DNA of 64,000 nt from Undaria pinnatifida (taxonomy: Eukaryota; Sar; Phaeophyceae; Laminariales; Alariaceae), in contig JABAKD010000021.1 in the NCBI GenBank assembly GCA_012845835.1, positions 15,827,543 through 15,891,542 of the forward strand, given 5' to 3'. How positions within the stretch are numbered: position 1 is the first letter of the stretch; each line of letters starts with the position of its first letter. Shown here in pieces: positions 11,646 to 25,000 of the stretch. Made by a program: the position numbers and the translations under genes. Under the pieces are notes generated by a model. It did not search any database. It was not told where the DNA came from and was given only the letters and a program-made list of their open reading frames with translations.

Positions 11646-13013
11646 GCACCGATTTTGCCGCTCTTGGCCCCCGACGATGACGCTCACGAACGGTATCATT
11701 CCCGATATAGCGGCGAAGTTCACCGACATCAGCACCACCCCCACTCGAACCGACACGCCACCAATGGCGCCAGCAGCAACCTTTCAGGCCTGGCATTACA
11801 AAAAACGTTAGCGGCAGCAGCAGCAGCAACTGCTGAAACAGCAGCCCCGGCAACCAACCACCTCACCCATCCTTCATCATCATCATCGTCATCGCCATCC
11901 AAAACCGGAACACCAACAAAACCCACGTCAAAATCAGGGTCGCTCATTTCGCCGAAAATGGCCCATCACCAGTCGGAAGGAGAATCGAATATCGCAGATA
12001 CCCAATTACTCAAGTACGATAATGGGAAGCACAATAGCAGGCCTGGCTGGGGGGCTACTGGCTCCCTCTCGCGGACAAGGACGGAGAGGAGCATGGGTGG
12101 GGTGGTGGCGGGGGGCGGCAAGGCGGGGGGCCACAAGATACTCACACCACAATCGTTCGGACTCTCTACCGAGGCTGGGGCTAGGCTAATAATTGGTCGA
12201 GCTCATCCGGTTCTGTCTTCCTCAAAACCCTTGGGTTCGAAATTAACGGCGGCGGTGGTGGCGTCTCAGGTGGGTTACGATCAATCCCGGCGGCAGTCTC
12301 GCTCGATGGTGCACAAGACCTCTCCACCGAGAACAAAAAGTGAGGCGGCACCCGTGACACATGAGTCGAACAATGGTTGGGCTTGCGGGGAATTGATTCC
12401 TTCCGGTTGCGGGGTAACGTCTAACGCTAGAAGCAACAATGGTGGCGCCCAATCTATGGGAGGGGGAATCAGTATCACCGCCAACGGTAAGCACAAGGCC
12501 GATTGTTCCGCAATCGTCGGCGAGGATGGGTCGGTCGGGGGGCGAAAGGAAGGGGGTAGTGCTAGGCAACATATTGATGCCGGTTCCCGGTTTCCGAACG
12601 ATGGCAATGTGGGCCATCCGGGCGAAACTACTGGGCGAGGCAGCGCAACGATACGAATTCCATCTAGGGGGGATGGTAGCGTCGACGTAGCATACAAGGA
12701 GGGTGCACATCATGAACAAGACTCTGAAACCGCCCCTGGAACTATGCAGCAGCAACCGCAGCAGCTTCATCGCCACCACCATCATCAACAGCAGCAGCAA
12801 CATCAGCAGCAGGGTAAAAACAGGAGAGACGAAGACGGAGGACTCGGTGCTGAGGAGAGGGGTGCGCTGTTGGCTGGGCCGGAAGGGTGTGTAGAGGTGC
12901 GGGAGTTGGAAGGAGGCGTTCTTGTGGTGAGGAGAACCTGGCACGAGAAGAAGCAGTCACCAGAGCGGCTTAACTTGCACCGAAGACAGCTCAACTCGTG
13001 CCCGCTAGTTCAG
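11646..13013 (+). CDS. LRRC49: LRRC49 exon 1 (low-complexity N-terminus)
   Basis: Open in one frame after a TGA at 11628-11630. The first in-frame ATG is at 11958; translation could instead enter at 11646 after the acceptor CATTCACCAG from an unseen exon. The product is disordered: a His-rich start, Ala and Ser runs, a Gly-rich middle and a Gln/His block encoded near 12745-12815. Only the last 40 or so residues look conserved (EGGVLVVRRTW, then SPERLNLHRRQLNSCPLVQ), which is the usual lead-in to the LRRC49 repeats. Ends phase 0 at CAG|GTGCGG. Confidence 0.75.
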
Positions 13014-16000
13014 GTGCGGGATTATTGGCAAGGTTGGGTGTTCGTCGAGTTGTTTTCAAACTTGTTTAATCGCATTTGTATGTTGTTTTCGTTAGTTTTG
13101 CTCGTTTTCGGTTGGTTCCGAAATCCTTTTTTGCGATATGTGGTGTGCATAAACATGCATCCATAGTGTCATTCTACGGTAAACCCTCCAACTTTTCTTC
13201 AACGAAATCGCCGGTATTGAAACCAGCTCCCGGCCGTATCTCCTGAATGAAATACGGTGTGTCCCCTTGCCCCCCCGAGGTCATCGTTCGATAGTTATTT
13301 GCAAACAGAAAAATATGTGACGGTATGTCTTCATAGCACCCTTCCTCGTGTCGAGCAGCCATGAAAGCCATGAAACGTTCGTTCAAGAAAATCGCTGGTT
13401 TAGTGGGGGCTATCGTAGAATCAGTCCATAGTGCTTAGGGTCGTTAGGCGCAAAACGACGATTCGTGGAAATAGCACTGATTTTGTTGGATAGGAATGCG
13501 CCTAGGGCCTTGAGGGGTGTTTTGTTGGGCCTCAAATTGTTCTTTTTTCAAGGGTCAGAGCGAACCGCTCGCGCGAGTGACGTTTGGTGCTTTTCAAAAT
13601 CGCACATGCACCCTAACCCATAGAGAGTTATACATATATTGAAGTATTGTTCGATACTCTGCGTCAACATTGCGTTCGTTATTTTTCCGTTCTTGGGCAT
13701 GTTACATAGTCATTCTGGCAGGTGACCTGCATTCTGTAGTGCATACAACTACATTCACTCGTCGTACTATATAGTACAATATATATACGGAGTATCACAC
13801 ACAGCTTGCAAATATGAGTTTCGACAAAATCTTCGATCTCACACCAACCTGGAGGAGTGTATTTTTATTTTTATGATATTATAGAACACTAGGTATGATG
13901 CTTTGAGTAATACGGTGTATACTGCAGTTTACCGTAACAGAGGTGCCCAAAACTGAGGCGGTTTAAGTAGGGCGGTGTCCCGATATGAGGCGGTCGAAAT
14001 CGATTGATGCTAATGGGGAGTTGCACTCATAACCTGGGATGGATAATAAGATGATTAAGGCGACTTCCCCCAAAATGGCAGTGGTATTGGTCTGGCGCAC
14101 CAACGTCTTACTCCCCCCCCCCCGCCGCATTATGAACAATACTATTGATAGGTTATACTATGACTAATACTAATGATAGGCATAATACTACGTACAATAC
14201 TAAGTATTATATATTACTATTAATTTGAATATTCCAATGTATAAAATAGTATTACAGCCATACCACGGTAGGGGTACAGCATAAGTCCCAGAGGTCCTCA
14301 CGTGAGGAGCTCAGTATCTCACTCGAAAAATAATTTCGAAGGCATTCGTTCGCACAACCCGACGAAGCTTCTATGCCTTATTCCAGAAAATATATTGTAG
14401 TCGTGAAATTTCTTCATTCACCGGCAGTTCCTCGCATGAGGAGCTCAATCGCCCAGGGATGTTTTGGCCCAATATTACAATTGCAACCCCTACCGTGGGA
14501 TGACTCATTACTGTGTACATTTCTATTGCTGTGTAGGCTATATTACTATTACTGTGTATATTACTATTACAGTGCATATATGCTATTACTGTGTATGTTA
14601 CTACTACTGTGTATATTACTATTACTGTGTATATTACTATTGCAGTGTATATTACTATTACGGTGTATATTACTATCATTACTGTGTATACTACTATTAC
14701 TGTGTATATTACTATTACTGTGTATATTACTATTACTGTGTATATTGCTACTACTGTGTATATTACTACTACTGTGTATATTACTATTACTGTGTATATT
14801 ACTATTGCAGTGTATGTTACTACTACTGTGTATATTACCATTACTGTGTATACTACTATTATTACTGTGTATAATAATATTACGGAGATCCATTGTTAAC
14901 AGGAATAAATCACACACGAAAAAATGGAAACCATCTCCATATTTCAGGCGAACTGTCCTACGCTACGACTGTGTTCGGTTAAAGCTCTGTACACCTGGTA
15001 AGACCAACCAACAAAAAAAAATGTGAGCAAGCGCTATTGAACAAAGGCGGACGTTTTTTTGCCCCCTTCTTTGTTTCATGTTTCACATGTTTCACACTCC
15101 AAACAATGGATCTCCGTAATATTACTATTAATATTACTATTACGATGCTGTAGCCTTTGGTCAGGGCGATCCGATATCTGACATCTATCTGCGTTCTCCA
15201 CGGTACTTCTTCAACGGGTCACTGATGATCTTGCACGTACCTTTGACACCGTTGCGCCTTGTCTCGGTCTGCGTAACAACATGATACCGCCGTACGAAGG
15301 GGGACAGCCGTCTGAGGCTGCTTAACTACCAGAACAACCTCATCAGCAAGATCACCAATTTGGCAAACCTGCCGAACCTGATCTTCCTGGATCTGTATAA
15401 CAACCTCATCGACACTTTGGAGGGGCCACTGTCCACCATGAGCTCCTTGCGTGTGGTCATGGTCGGCAAAAACAGGATCGAAAAGGTGACACAGCTACTG
15501 AGCTTTTTTCACCGCTGAAGGTGCGGTGGTCGGACAGACGCGATGCCAGGCGCGATTAGGCACATGCTGTTGGAGCGTTACACCTAGGGGTTTATAGGTT
15601 CTTGACCTGAGGAGCTCAACACCATCATCATCATCATCATCATGACATCCAGTAATATACATATTATTTATTTCGAAAACGTTACCTGGTGCGCAGTTCC
15701 GTGGCTATATAGGTATATAACACATGCTCTACATACATAGGAAAAACATGAAGGATGAATGGTAGTTCGACGATATCGGGTTGTTGTTCGGTTGGCGACG
15801 ACGCGGGCTACGACAGTGGGATATCAGTGTTCCGGCTAACATATTTTCTGAATGTCGGAACTTGTTATCCGAAAATCGTCGGATTGGTGTCCTTGTTTCG
15901 CAAAGATATTTTGTTGCGCACGTGTATGTGCATATAGGCCATTGGATTGCTCATCGGAGTGCCCTTTCGTTACGTTGAAAACCAGGGCTCCTCACGGGTC

Positions 16001-19000
16001 AAAATCCGACCTGCGAGTCGGGTCAGGAGGTTATCAAGTTCTCGCAGGTCAAGTCCGGTGGAGTCAGGAGGTGGTCGAGATGCCACGGATCGGGTTAGGA
16101 GTGTGTTTGGCTACATATCTTGTGTCGGGTCGGGTCACGCTGACCAGATCCCTCCCGCGAGAAGTAACCTGACCCGTGAAAACCCCTGCAACAAAATCGT
16201 TTGTTGGACGGGGTGTAGAGATCCTCACGCCAGGATTCTCAGATGCTAAATTGATGTACGTCTCTACCACCGTACGTTTAGTACCATGCATGGTGTATGT
16301 GTGGTGTGTCGAAGCCACGTCGGCCAGAAATTCGGCCAAAGGTGCTACTCTGTCGTAGAACTCATTTCCTCGCCAGCTTTACCGTTTATCTTCCAATCCC
16401 AACCAATCCCAACCAACCCGAGAGGCTTGCTGCGGTACGAGAACACTGCTGGTTTTTACTGTCAGGCTCCTCATCTGACGCTTGTGGCGATAGAGGTATA
16501 CCTTTTTTTGGCGAAAATGTTTTGTGATGAAACGACAGGTTTCCTTAACCCAGAATCGTCGTAAAAAAAAAAAATGGGCAATTTGTTTTGCATGATTTTT
16601 GTCGCGTACCCAGTCCATGGGATGTCTCATCCGGCGGCAGTATTCTTTTTCTCCAAATCAGTTTTTGGGAGAGGTCTTAAGCTCCCAAATTGAGAAAAAT
16701 TCAGAAAAAAAGTGGCGCACCTCTGTTGTAGCACGCCACATCTCAGGACCTACCTACCTTACGTTCTTTGCCCAGCCCCGACCGTTCAAAGAAAACGTAC
16801 AAGTAAGTGCAACCCGACAAACCACCCTATTGCACAAATATCACACATAGCCCACATAGCCCACCTTGAAACAGATAGAACACGAAAAATATGGCTAAAC
16901 AAGAATGACACTTGGGCGGCTTTTGATTAAGGTCGTAAGGGCTCCCGAATTCTGTAATCTATTTTTGACCAAACGCAATATCATACCCTGATCGTAGGAG
17001 GCGATCCTATTAATAACCATACCATACCATACCATACCATACCATACCATATCATACCATACCATACCATACCATACTATACCATACCATACCATACCAT
17101 ACCATACCATACCATACCATACCCTGTCATCGATCAATTTACCGATTACTACGCAGATATCGAACCTGGACCATCTACGCAAACTGGACGTGCTCGATCT
17201 TCACTCCAACGCCATTCGAGACATGGAGGGACTTGACAGCTTGCAGGATTTGAGGGTGCTAAACCTAGCTGGGAATTGCCTAAGGTACGGGTGGTCTCGT
17301 GGTCTGCAAGGCTTCGGCTCTGGAGGGGTTGCTTGCAGCCTACGGCCGGGTAGAGGGTAGACATACTAGGGCAGAGAGGACATCATGACGTACTTACTAT
17401 TCATAGGGTGGAGGGGACATGATCACATACATACGTACTATTAATAGGGTAGGGGGAGCATGCTTAGTTGAATTTGTCTCGGAGACTTCTTAGATGAGGA
17501 TCTATATACCACCAATAGTACAATAGTATACCTCACCCAAAATCCTGATGTCTGAGTAATTAAGGATGTGACACCCAATCTATGACTAGAAGCCCATGGC
17601 CTAAGTGTGCAGAAAACGTCATTTAGCCAAGCAGCAACAACATTCCGACGATTCTATTAATAGGTTAAGTATTCCCCGTCATGCAGAAAACAGTTTGGCC
17701 CAAAAAACGCTACCTCTAGACCGTGGCACATGTCGTAGATCAGAGACGTGCTTCGCCTGGGAATGTTTTGCTATCGGATGCCACGGTAAGTATGCCTCTG
17801 CAGAACCAGGCTAAGGTACCATAATAAGGGTTATTATGTTGTTTTTTTAGCCCTTTTTTTGCAGCGGATCGGGGTCACTCGCGCGAGTAAGACCTCTGTT
17901 TCTTTGCGGTCTTCGGTTTTGTTGCTGGTTTTAATTGGATAAAACAATTCGCAATGGAGTGGTAACTTACAATGCGCCAAAACACATAGCACAAATAAGT
18001 GATTTTGTTGTTGTTGTTGAGGTGATGCATGGTGCGATAGAGGCAGCATTTTTGGGGTATTTTGTTTTGTGAATGACGGGGCTTCGCAACCCCACATCAT
18101 CGGATGAATATTATTTAGGTCATTTTTTTGATGATTCTCGTTGTGTGCATTATAACATTGCCAATTTGGCCATTTGATTTGCTTTATCCGGGTAGAGCTT
18201 TTTTTTTTTTTCCAAATCAGTTTTCCGGGGAGGTCTTAAGCTCCCAAATCTCGGAAAAAAGTTGCACACCTCAATCGTAGCACGCGTCAGGTACGGATTC
18301 ACTGGCGCTAGTGGTGATAGTAAAATACACTAGTGTAATACAAAAGTGTAACACCTCGAACAAACTAGTGAAAATGGGGGCATGATACTAAAATACCGTA
18401 GCCTTGGTCTGCAGTTGTTCATAGGCTCCTGATTCGAGTAACACACTGTTATGGTAGTAGCTGATGACGACAGCATCCGAAAGCCGACCTTTATGAGAAA
18501 TTGGAACGTGCGCTACTCCATGAAAAGTATCATGGCCCCTCCCTGGTATTCCCAACAATGATCCGCTGTTGTTGGTAGGATGAGACCCCAAACAAAAAGG
18601 GGGGGAGGGGGGGGCATGCCTCCATGTTTTGTATTTTGTTTTATTTTCTATTTTCAATATATGATGTTGCCTAAGTTACACGCTATACAGCGCGTCACAC
18701 AAGCACACGATGGTCACGTAGGAGAGCTTGACTGGAAGGTGTGGAAATATTCCCTTTTCCGTGACAAATTGAAAGCAATTAGCAACAAGGGACATCTGAA
18801 GTAGGTATCTAACGAATGGTACGGTATGCTTTGATACTGTAGACACAGTAACGACACTCAAGCTGCGTTAAGGGCGCACCAACCATTCATTGTTTTTTAT
18901 GAGGCTCCTCGTTTTTGAGAAGCTTTATCTACGTGTGATGTTTTGACCACACCAAAAACACGTGATTTTGATTGAAAAAAAACGCCGAATACGTGTAACC

Positions 19001-22000
19001 CGGTGAACACACCCAAAGCATAGGTATACAAACGAAACGGACAAAAAAAAGGATGCATCGATGGCATTCCGACGATTTTATTAATAGGTCAAGGAGTCCT
19101 GTCATTCGGTAAACATATCTGCGAAAAAGTGCCCTCGATATCGTAAAGTGCCTCTAACCGTTTTAAAGCGTCGCGTATTAATAACCGCGTTATGATCTCG
19201 GGAGCCCCGTACATTTGTCAGATTTGATTTGGCCAAAACGTGGGTGTAACCAAAATCCTAACACGCGTATGAGTCCAATCGTGCCACAATGGTACTATAC
19301 CCCGCCCGCTACGATCTAGGGGGAGGCAGCACATTTTGGCGAAGCAAAATCTACTCAAATGGACCTCTTACCCCAGTCTCGTCCGAACGTCCTCCTTGTT
19401 TCGCGATACTGTTCGTTTTAACTCTAGGCAAAGGGATACTTTATCGAGTTGTGAACGTCTATTTCTGCTGAAAACTTGTATTGTGCCTGGGGGGGAAGAT
19501 ATATAGATCCTCAAATCAACAGCGACAAAGAAAAAAAAGTTTAAACAGTACACTCTTACCGTGCCTTGCATAACACATGGAGATGGATGCAATGGCATGC
19601 ACAACGGGGATTTCATAGGCTCTCTGACGAGGAACCGCCTCAGCAATAATATTTTTGGTCGAAAAACCATTCAAGGTTCAACGCACATCCGGTCACTTTT
19701 GGCGGGTCGTGTCGAGTCACGGCATCCCGGCTTGACCCGTGAGGTTCTAAACAGTTCTAGAATGACCGGATCTACTCCGTGAAGTTTCGAACATCTCTTG
19801 ACCCAACCAGATTCGACTCGCGAGATTTTTAAAGCATCCTGATTCGATCCACGGGCCGAGCCATGACCTGAAAACACGCTGGGAGCCTATCTTCCTCTCG
19901 TACCACAGAACAGCTCTGATCGGCACCTGAAACTACTCCGCAGGACTGTCGAGAATGTGAGCTGTCTAACATCCCTCACGGAGCTGAACCTGCGGAGGAA
20001 CAGCATCGAGAAGGTACGACTTTTTACCATTAAACTTATCAAAAGCAGAGTAGTAGTACTACTATCAGTATTATATCAAGTAGTAGCAGTAGCATAGTGG
20101 TAGTAGTAGATGCGGACGCGTGCGACGCTAGACGCAGAACTGGTTGGCTGGAACGTTTACGGAATGACAGGGCTCCTTCATTTAAAATCGTCCTACCTTT
20201 GCTTTTGTATGTTTTGCAATGCTTTCGCTGAATACCTAAGCCCTGTGTATGTTTTTTTCATCTGGCAGTACTTCCCCCCCCTAGATCAACTTTTGGGAGA
20301 GGGATAGCGGTCCTCAAACGAGGACCCTCAGAGAGAAGCGATGCACCTCTATTGAAGCATGTGTCTGCGATGATACGGTGAGGAAGGGTTCCTATTGTCG
20401 CTGAGGTTCATCTTACGAGGGGCTCTGAAATTCTTCACACGAGGAGCTCTCAGGCTACCCAAACGAGAACCTCTCGGGTTCTTTACATGGAGAGCTCTAA
20501 GGTTCATCATCACAAACAACCTCTCAGATTCCTTGTATGTGGGGCTTTCTGGTTCACAAAAAGTTTGGAGCTCTCACATGCATCTTATAGAGTAGGGGTC
20601 AGGTTTCTCACGCGAGAAGCTGTAAACCGCACCAAGGATACGGTTTCTTCGACACGTGATGGACGCAACCACGAGTGTTAAGAATTTTGTCAATGAGAGG
20701 TAAGCGTACGTCGATTTCGATGTGAGTACGCTGAGATATTTTAGGGCTAACACCCCAGAGGCAAGACAGACTGCATTCACCCTAGCTCAAACGACGTAGT
20801 CCTCAAAAAGTAGCGCAAATTTGCACGTAGGAACAACGAAGGACGTCCTTCATCCATAACTTGTGAGACATCTACAGCTACGTATGCACGTACGCGCACG
20901 TACGTGTATAGACTAGACGTGATTGTATACTAAACACACTACCGGCTGACTTTCAATTCCCACGTGATTGACAAGGTGTCGGAGCTGGACGCACTACCCA
21001 AACTGCAGCGTTTATTCCTGAGCAACAACAGGATCCACACATTTCAAGAGTGCCGGTGCATCTTCTCCGTCGAGTGAGAGAACCGGCAGACCCAGGCTAC
21101 GGTAGGGGGGTCCCTTTTTCGGCCTTGAATTTCAGTGGATAGAGGTCACTCGCGCGAGTAACCCCTTTGTTATTGTGCGATCTTACGTTTTCTTCATGTT
21201 TTATATTGACGAAATCAATCCGCAATGCAAAGGTAATCTAAGCTGCTCCAAAACAACTGCCCTAACCATTTGCATCCGTGGGGTACAGAGTCACTCGTGC
21301 GAGTGGCTCAAACACACCAGTGAAAACGGGGGTACCCCCCCTACCGTAGCCTTGGTCGGCACCGACTTGAGGGGGTCGGCGCGAACGTTTTTTGTTTATT
21401 CACTGTACCAATATGGTTCGTGTAAGTTCCTCGTTGAGTGCGTACCACAGTCACCATGGGTCGATGAAGCGATGCTGCCACTAAACGATGCGAGTTTTCC
21501 TGCTTAGGCCTTGCATGAGGAGGATCCATCGCCGAATGGTACCGTATACGGTAGATTTTTCGTTACAAAATGATCTCGCTTCTCATTGGACGAGTTTCCT
21601 GTCTCATTCGAGAACGGAACATTAGGGACGAAGAAATTGCGATCCGTCTCCTAGTCCCATGACCTAGGCACGGCATCATACGCCGAGCACACCTGCAAGA
21701 TTAATTGGATTATTACTCCAACTGCACTGGGTAGTGGTAACAGTTTCAGCTAAGAGGTCTAGTCCGTAGCAGTATTCTGACCAACATATGCTACCCCTGG
21801 CGTAGCTTATTTCAATCTTATTAGGTATCATGGTATGTTGCTCCTGAACGACGCGAATCCGGCTGTTACCGGAATCTCATTCCGTGCGCAAATGCGAAAA
21901 CAACAAGATAGTAGTACTGGACAAAGCGAGTCCGATTGCTGCGCCCATCCTTGCATCGGACTGCCACCCCTTCCCACCTATTTGTCAGGTCTTTGCTAGA

Positions 22001-25000
22001 GCTAAGTCTGGACGGAAACCCCGTGGCAGGGCAGAATGGTCTCGGCTCCAGCTATCGGCGATATATCCTCCAACACCTTCCCGGGTTGCACCATCTCGAC
22101 CTAAAGCGGGTTACGAATCACGACCAGGCATTTCCGTTGGACGATCGTCATCCGATATCTGACGGGAACAACCTGCCGGCTCGCCATCCTCACACGAAGA
22201 ACACCTCGCTAGCGGCGCTTGGTTCGATATCTTCCACGACATACAACGCGCACAAGAACGGCAATCACAGCAGCAGCAACACCAACCACAGTCATAACGG
22301 TAGCGGCCACACTAGCAACCACAACAACAACAACAACAACAACAACGACGACGTTAACATTAACAACAGCAGCAACAACAACAGCAACAACGACAACAAA
22401 CACAACGCCAACGACAGCAACAAGGACAACGACAACAACAGCAACAACAACGATACCAACGACGGCGGCAACTACAGCAACAACTATGGCGGTGGCGGTG
22501 GTGGCCTTCCAATTTTGACTAACAGCGACGTCGGGGTTAATCCGCACAAGCGGAAGGAGCATAGTGCACCACCAGCCATGGGGCACCCCTATTTTTGGCC
22601 ACCCTCCGAGGCGAGCAAGCCATCCAATGCTGACACGAAGAGCCGAACAAAATCGTACACAGGGGCATCGAGACCTTGCCCTCCCAACAGCAGTGGTACT
22701 GGTGGTCATGGGCATGAACAATCCTTGTCACGGAATGGTTCGCATAAGGCAGCCCATGCTGAAGGGGCTGCGGGGCAGGTGCGGACAAAAATATAATGTA
22801 CATCAGACAGAGCACAACCTAGCTAATTATGTGGATGTGATGAAAATGAAAGGAATGTCAACACAGCGCACAGATCGCGATCTCTAGATCACCCACGGTA
22901 TATCGTATAGGAAGTACTTCTTGTTACCAGTGGTATGAGAAGTGGTATGACATTTCGCAAGAGCTAAGGCCATGGGCATTCCTCGTCGCAGAATGGTCAG
23001 AAAGCGGCAACCCCTCCTGAAGGAGGTTTGGAGCAGAGGTAAGAACATGTCATCACTGTCATCATTGTCATCATTTGCATATGGGGCAGATCACGATCTA
23101 GACAAATCCTATAGCTGCACTATGAGCTAATCCCATCGGACATATGTGCCACTACTGTGCTACAACTAGATTACGATAATATACATGCAATATTTGCTGT
23201 TGCTGGATGTTGCGAAAAGCCGTAGCGGTACCGTACCCACTGCGCCTGGTCCCCATGAGCGCAAGAGCACACTCGACACATACCAGGTAACAGTTCTGAT
23301 GAATCATTTTTTGCTAGGAATACGGAATGTTGTGCGAGAACCAGGACTCACAAAGATCCCACCCAGCCAAGAGGTGCACGCCGTGCCATACGAATCCCGC
23401 CCGGTAAACACGACCTAGGCCGTGCAGATGATATGCGTCGAGAATCTTTCCACCCAAACTATTTAGATCGAAAAGCGGAGATATCATATGTCCGATGCGT
23501 GAAAGGGTGGGCACTAGTTCTTGATATCCTCAGCACAAGAAACGCACTGGATAGCAAATGCGACGATGACAGCATCGACCGCACGAAGCAGCCCGGCCTG
23601 CCAAAATGTAGGGTAGGGGACTTGCCCGGAGTGCAGTGTGGGAAGATGCACGAAATATTCGTAGCTCGACGACACGTGTTCCTGCCGCACGCGTTGGGTA
23701 TCAGGTTCCAAGATAGCAAGTGTTCCTCTAGCTATCAATTCCTCATCAGCGGACGGGACGGCTGATATGCCCTCACGATGTACTCGCTTTATATGAATAT
23801 GTGGCATGTATCCCCCCTAAGCCCTACCTGGCCCTACTGCATACGTTCATTTTCTTAGCGTTTTTGTGGTAACGTTTGTTTTTTCCGCAGCAGATACTTT
23901 ACACCCAGCAAACTAGTGACCTATCAAACACGCCTTTCGAAAGTTGCGCAACTCCTGATCCACACCTGCTCCTCGTTTGCAGTTGATATGTAACGAAGAC
24001 TTCGGTTCAACCCAATACCCCTTAAACGTGCGTCTTGTGTGTTTACATTTTGTAACGATGTGCCTGTACTTTGCCCCCCAACTTGTACAGCTACATCGCA
24101 GAGCGGGTGCTGTAAGGAACACGGGGCTTCATTAGAGGCTGGCATCGGTCGGCATGCCCGTGGTGGAATTGTCGCAGAAGTTCAATGTGAAACAGCATCA
24201 ATGTCGCGAGAACTCGTACGTTGTCACGCTGCTCAGGAGATGACAGAACGGTCTATATAGCATTAGAATGGTCTCTGGGGCGATGTTCGGGTTGAATAAA
24301 GCGTAGGAGTGATCTGGCAGACGTACAAATATTTCTGCTGTGGCTGTAAGCTTTCGTTGAAGATCGGCTGAGAACAAAACACGTTTGGTTCAGGGGGTGT
24401 GCCGCTTTCCGTAACACGTGTTTCCTACCGCGTAACTATATAGTTTGTACTAGAACTAGGATAGACTCTGCTGAAAACGACAAATTTACAGATATTTGCA
24501 CTGGATTAACCAAGTTAAACACGAATCAAATTGCCCGGAGTGGCCCTTGAATGCTTTTTGCCGGGTAAGTACAGGTTTGCCGACTGCCCCCTTTCTCCTC
24601 TATTTCGCGTCTAACCACCGCCACATTAAACCCCCTTCATATCACGGGTTTGGTTGGCGCGGGTAAGGAGCATACGGACAGCAGGTTAAGCGCGATGCCA
24701 GAGGAAAGACGAGCGGGGGCAGCGACTTCGCCGGTGAAGGTCGGGAGGGGAGAGCGAGAGAGGAGAGCGTTGAACGAGCGGGCCGAAGCAATCGAAGCCG
24801 CCAGGTAAGGTACTAACAAGACAAAGCCGACGATATATGGAGAGAGGCTACATAATGCCTCGCCGGGAGAGGGAAAGGCGGAGCGAGGGAGAAGGGAGGG
24901 GAGAAAGAAAAGAGGGATATTTAGAGAGAGGACGAACTGCACACGACGAGAGGGAGATGGGGAGGGGGGTGGGGGTAGAGAGAGATAGATAGAGAGAGAG

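Noticed and set aside
14371-15026. Frames of 100-217 codons on both strands (VYITIT- and LLLCILLL-type repeats)
   Set aside because: Artefacts of the 18-bp TATTAC minisatellite in intron 1.
15306-15307. Alternative acceptor for LRRC49 exon 2 after GGACAG
   Set aside because: It breaks the reading phase and meets a stop; the AG at 15298-15299 keeps the frame and adds the expected residues.
22209-22721. Minus-strand 170-codon Val-rich frame
   Set aside because: Antisense of the Asn codon run in LRRC49 exon 6.
23433-23765. 110-codon frame inside an LRRC49 intron
   Set aside because: Lies between exons that already join in phase and has no family resemblance.
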